The translations under genes and the position numbers were made by a program. The notes under the pieces are model-generated. The model saw only the letters and a program-made list of their open reading frames with translations, had not been told where the DNA came from and ran no database searches. Shown piece after piece: positions 60,823 to 64,000 of a DNA stretch of 64,000 nucleotides. The DNA lies in assembly GCA_024579835.1 (NCBI GenBank), contig CP102060.1, positions 2,393,558 to 2,457,557 on the forward strand, given 5' to 3'. This stretch comes from Clostridiaceae bacterium HFYG-1003 (lineage in GTDB: Bacteria > Bacillota > Clostridia > Clostridiales > Clostridiaceae). Numbering within the stretch: the first letter of the stretch is position 1; each line of letters begins with the position of its first letter.

Positions 60823-61791
60823 ATGAAGAAACAAATCGCAGCCATTCTTTCCATCGTTCTGATTCTTGGCACCACAGCCTGCAGCAGTTCAGGTAAGTCC
60901 ACCATTGACCAGCCCGTCAGCAGCGCCGCAGAAAAAGGTAAGTCCACGACCACCGCGTCTGCCGGAACAACGAAACCGACAGTCACCTCTGCCGAAACCA
61001 AACCCGCTGACACCAAGCCGACGGAAACTCAGCCGACAACGGGAGAAGTGTCCATCGAAAAGCAGGTTCTGCTGGAACAGAAAGACGTCAAAATCACTGC
61101 CACCGGCCTGGAGCGTGACGGTTTGTTTGGAGCAACCCTCAAAGTCCTGATCGAGAATAATTCCGATACTGATTTGACGATTCAAACACGCAACGTCTCC
61201 ATCAACGGCTACATGATCAACAGTCTGATGTCGGCGGATGTCAGCGCCGGCAAGAAGGCTAATGACGAAGTGACCTTCATGAACTCCGATCTGGAAGCCG
61301 CCGGCATCAGTGACATTGCCGATATGGAAATTACCTTCCACGTCTTCAAGTCCGAGGGCTGGGATGAATACTTCGACAGCAAGCCGATTCAACTGAAAAC
61401 CTCCATCGCCGACACCTATGAGTACAAATTCGATGATACAGGCAAAGTATTATATGATAAGAACAACATTCGGATTATCGCCAAAGGCATTTCCAATGAT
61501 GACTCTATGTTTGGCCCCGGGCTGATCCTCTTCATCGAGAATAATGGGAAGAAAGGCTTCACAGTCCAGGCCAGAGACGTTTCGGTTAACGGCTTCATGA
61601 TCAACCATACCATGTCCACGGACGTTTCCCCCAAGAAGAAGGCCCTCACCGCCCTCACCTTCTTCAAGGATGACCTGGAAAAGAATGACATCGTGAAGAT
61701 CACTGATGTTGAGCTGGCTTTCCATATTTTTGACATGGAAAAATGGGATACCATTGCCGACACCAAGAAGTTTGAACTGAGCTTTGATTAA
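60823..61791 (+). CDS. Lipoprotein with two repeated domains, function unknown (322 aa)
   Basis: A signal peptide with lipobox TTAC near residue 20, a Thr/Lys-rich linker (residues 22-75), then two copies of a domain of about 115 residues. Copy one contains LKVLIENNSDTDLTIQTRNVSINGYMIN; copy two has LILFIENNGKKGFTVQARDVSVNGFMIN. In both, an HVF/HIF-x-x-E-x-W-D segment ends the domain. The pattern suggests an Ig-like beta fold exposed on the cell surface. Similar duplicated lipoproteins occur in Clostridia without known function. The start at 60823 has AGGGGG upstream. Confidence 0.7.
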   Translation: MKKQIAAILSIVLILGTTACSSSGKSTIDQPVSSAAEKGKSTTTASAGTTKPTVTSAETKPADTKPTETQPTTGEVSIEKQVLLEQKDVKITATGLERDGLFGATLKVLIENNSDTDLTIQTRNVSINGYMINSLMSADVSAGKKANDEVTFMNSDLEAAGISDIADMEITFHVFKSEGWDEYFDSKPIQLKTSIADTYEYKFDDTGKVLYDKNNIRIIAKGISNDDSMFGPGLILFIENNGKKGFTVQARDVSVNGFMINHTMSTDVSPKKKALTALTFFKDDLEKNDIVKITDVELAFHIFDMEKWDTIADTKKFELSFD

Positions 61792-61854
61792 CCGGACGGC
61801 CGGAATAGAGGATCGCAAACTGACGCTTATTTTGTTCTGACGAAATGATATAAA

Positions 61855-61899
61855 AAAACAAGTGGCTGAAATCAAATTTCTTGATTTCAGCCACTTTTA
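61855..61899. terminator. Bidirectional terminator between lipoprotein gene and tRNA-fMet
   Basis: AAGTGGCTGAAATCAA pairs with TTGATTTCAGCCACTT, loop ATTTC. TTTTATGG follows on plus; TTGTTTTTTTATA on minus. Confidence 0.92.
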
Positions 61900-61975
<76 letters not shown>

Positions 61976-62154
61976 ATATTGCCTTGAATCAGGCTACTTA
62001 TATATAATAAGTCAGGAATGAGAAGTTGTCAACCACTAATTTCAGGAAATCTAAAAAAACCGCAGAAAAGCTCAGAAGCTCCTGCATCCGCAAGGACACA
62101 GGAACCGTCAAATGATCCGCTTGATGGGTTCAGCGAAGATCCGATGACTGGGAA

Positions 62155-63375
62155 TTATGACCCTTCCAGCTCCCGGACTTCATCAAAGGTGCGGGTGCGC
62201 ACGTAGAACAAGATCCCGTTGGCAACCATAGCGACCCCGGACAGCAGGAACCAGCGGTCGATTCCGATCACCTCGCTGACCGGACCGGCAATCAGCAGCC
62301 CTACCGGCATGGACAGGGTCATCAGCATCATAATCAGGGAAAATACTTTCCCCATCATATCCGGAGCGATGGTTTCCTGAATATAAGCCATCAGGGGAAC
62401 GTTGATGAAGGAACCGGAGAAGCCCATGACCAGGCAGCACACGACAAAGAGCCAGAATTTATCAGGATTCACCGCCCCGCTGGTCCAGGCACCCAGGCCC
62501 ATTACGGTGATGGCCATCGATACCATGAGGAAGCGTTTTTTCAGTCCGCCCCACACACCGAGAAGGAGTGAGGATACCAGCAGACCACCGGCAAAAAACA
62601 ATTCAACCAGGCTGTTGTGCCAGGCATTCCCCTGGAAATGTGTCCGAACCAGCAGCGGGAACAGGGATCCCAGCGGCATATAGAGAATGTTCAGCAGAAG
62701 CATCGGCAGAAATACCGCCATCAGCGCTTTGTTTTCCCGGACTGCCGCAAACCCGGATTTCACATCGGCGAGCATGTCCATGTCTGGCCGGGTCCGCTGT
62801 ACATCCGGAATTCGAACGAACATCAGACAGCCCACAGCGAACAGGGCACCCGCGATATCAACCAGCATAATGGCCCAGATGGGCAGGACCGCCATCAGCG
62901 CGGCTCCAAGTACAGGCCCCAGCATGTTCGACAGAGAATTGATCAGATTCGCCCACCCGCCCGCTTTCGTTAACATATCAGCGGGAACCAGCGTCGGAAT
63001 TGCCGCCTGCATGGCCGGAGCATGGAATGTATTGCCGGTGCCGCGCAGGAACAGAATCAGATACATGAACCAGACAGGCGGAATTGGCCAGTACCAGAAG
63101 GCAATGCCCAAAATCACGCTGGAGAGCGCGACCATCCCATCCGCCAGCATCATGACGGTGCGGCGGTTCAAACGGTCGATCCAGACCCCGGCAAATGCCC
63201 CGAACATGAGGAACGGCAGCATGGAGACCACCGCCGCGATGGACAGCGTCAGAGCGGACTGAGTCTGAATCGTGAGCCACCAGATGATGGCAAACTGGAC
63301 AGCCGCCGATCCCAATATGGAAAACGCCTGCCCACTGTAAATGATCGCAAATTGCTTTTTCCAATTATTTAACAT
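62155..63375 (-). CDS. MFS exporter, macrolide-efflux type (406 aa)
   Basis: A 12-helix MFS protein of the MefA/enterobactin-exporter-like group. The N terminus KKQFAIIYSGQAFSILGSAAVQFAIIWWL and GVWIDRLNRRTVMMLADG near residue 68 (the conserved loop between helices 2 and 3) are typical. RGTGNTFHAPAMQAAIPTLVP near 110 follows. Substrate unknown; drugs or siderophores are possible. The ATG at 63375 has AAAGGA upstream; the longer frame of 46 more codons lacks a ribosome site. Confidence 0.88.
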   Translation of the reverse strand: MLNNWKKQFAIIYSGQAFSILGSAAVQFAIIWWLTIQTQSALTLSIAAVVSMLPFLMFGAFAGVWIDRLNRRTVMMLADGMVALSSVILGIAFWYWPIPPVWFMYLILFLRGTGNTFHAPAMQAAIPTLVPADMLTKAGGWANLINSLSNMLGPVLGAALMAVLPIWAIMLVDIAGALFAVGCLMFVRIPDVQRTRPDMDMLADVKSGFAAVRENKALMAVFLPMLLLNILYMPLGSLFPLLVRTHFQGNAWHNSLVELFFAGGLLVSSLLLGVWGGLKKRFLMVSMAITVMGLGAWTSGAVNPDKFWLFVVCCLVMGFSGSFINVPLMAYIQETIAPDMMGKVFSLIMMLMTLSMPVGLLIAGPVSEVIGIDRWFLLSGVAMVANGILFYVRTRTFDEVRELEGS

Positions 63376-63577
63376 ACAAGATATCCTTTGCCGTTTGATT
63401 GGTTCTATCTTTAGTTTAACCGACTTTGCGCCATTTGACGAATCTGGATTCATACCAGCGAATAAATCCAGATAGCCGGTAGCTGCAGCTTGTTCTGTGG
63501 GTATCTGACCCAAAGATCTCCTGATTCATCGAAACCACCTCAGCAGGTACCGGTCAGACCTGATAATCGATGCTGCA

Positions 63578-63615
63578 ATAAAAAAGAGATACCAAAAATG
63601 GTATCTCTTTTTTAT
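63578..63615 (-). terminator. Terminator of the tRNA-Met/tRNA-Leu unit
   Basis: AAAAAAGAGATACCA pairs with TGGTATCTCTTTTTT around AAAA; U-run on the minus strand directly after the tRNA-Leu gene. Confidence 0.9.
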
Positions 63616-63624
63616 CAAATGGAA

Positions 63625-63713
63625 TGGTGCTGAAGACCGGAATCGAACCGGTACGGTGTGTTAGCACCGCAGGATTTTAAGTCCTGTGCGTCTGCCAGTT
63701 TCGCCACTCCAGC
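63625..63713 (-). tRNA. tRNA-Leu (UAA)
   Basis: An 89-base tRNA with encoded CCA and the long variable arm of leucine tRNAs (CGGTGCTAACACACCG). The anticodon loop is CTTAAAA, giving UAA. The acceptor stem is GCTGGAG with CTTCAGC. Confidence 0.93.
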
Positions 63714-63718
63714 AATTA

Positions 63719-63795
63719 TGGTAGCGGAAATAGGACTTGAACCTACGACCCTTCGGGTATGAACCGAATGCTCTAGCCAGCTGAGCTATTCCGCC
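63719..63795 (-). tRNA. tRNA-Met (CAU), elongator type
   Basis: A 77-base tRNA with encoded CCA and anticodon loop TTCATAC. It lacks the C1-A72 mismatch of the initiator (G1-U72 here). A lysidine-modified isoleucine tRNA is possible in principle, but the CGGTTCATACCCG stem fits elongator methionine. It is five bases from the tRNA-Leu gene, so both come from one transcript. Confidence 0.88.
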
Positions 63796-64000
63796 ATATT
63801 CGATCTGCCTTTGATAGCGACAAGATTTATTATAAGGCAGCCCTTTCCCCTTGTCAACAAGATTTCATTGGAAAATCATCCAAATCCGATAAAGTTTTTG
63901 GGGGATCCGGATGCTGACCCTGGATGGGGATCCAGAAACGAAGCGGACGAACTCCTTCATCCGCTTGCTGGTCATCAGCTCTTCTTGCGTTTGACATTTC

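Noticed and set aside
63865-64000. Minus-strand frame open to the right edge (44 codons)
   Set aside because: Could be the tail of a gene cut by the window edge, but it is too short to recognise and another frame is also open.

Overview
The window looks like a chromosomal segment of an anaerobic, fairly GC-rich member of the Bacillota (Clostridia-like). Supporting this are a class B sortase with an IPKTG-anchored substrate, a PyrR-type attenuator before pyrB, the class 1B dihydroorotate dehydrogenase pair pyrD/pyrK, a YflT-type stress protein, an ISLre2 transposase, strong AGGAGG ribosome sites with several TTG and GTG starts, and a tungsten/molybdenum aldehyde:ferredoxin oxidoreductase. The genus cannot be named from the sequence alone.

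Layout. 1-673: end of folK and an HD phosphohydrolase. 1046-10322 (minus strand): a lipid gene cluster holding a CarS-type CDP-archaeol synthase homologue, PssA, Psd and a UbiA-family prenyltransferase. Two phosphoenolpyruvate-synthase-like phosphotransferases without a TIM barrel are interleaved with these genes, and a GNAT-like putative acyltransferase ends the cluster. It copies the order of chemistry of archaeal ether-lipid synthesis and is the best candidate here for an undescribed system. 10626-23728 (mostly plus): an aminotransferase, small membrane and stress proteins, a Memo-AMMECR1 fusion with its radical SAM partner, mutM, an exonuclease-BRCT protein, an MsrA-MsrB lipoprotein, and a sortase divergent from a fasciclin surface protein. 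24297-28330 (minus): pyrBCKD with a promoter and PyrR attenuator. 28571-36218: lipoproteins, an M20 peptidase, a B3/B4-domain protein, a PUA-like/AT-hook protein, an acetyltransferase and a DUF1846 protein.

36690-39840: a Moco/Tuco-type riboswitch followed by aor, moaD-like and moeB-like genes, a coherent tungsten/molybdenum enzyme operon. 40017-47939 (minus): an MFS transporter, thrC-thrB with a structured leader, and a heterodimeric ABC exporter under a MarR regulator with a doubled operator. 48189-49730: a complete ISLre2-family element. 50093-55286 (minus): a nucleoside/sugar-type ABC importer with a DUF3798 binding lipoprotein. 55770-64000: galE, a group II intron sitting directly behind the terminator of a CapA-like lipoprotein gene, another lipoprotein, an MFS transporter, and tRNAs fMet, Leu(UAA) and Met.

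A notable background feature is that many intergenic gaps carry their own short tandem repeat (8 to about 27 bp units, each different), often close to a very good intrinsic terminator.
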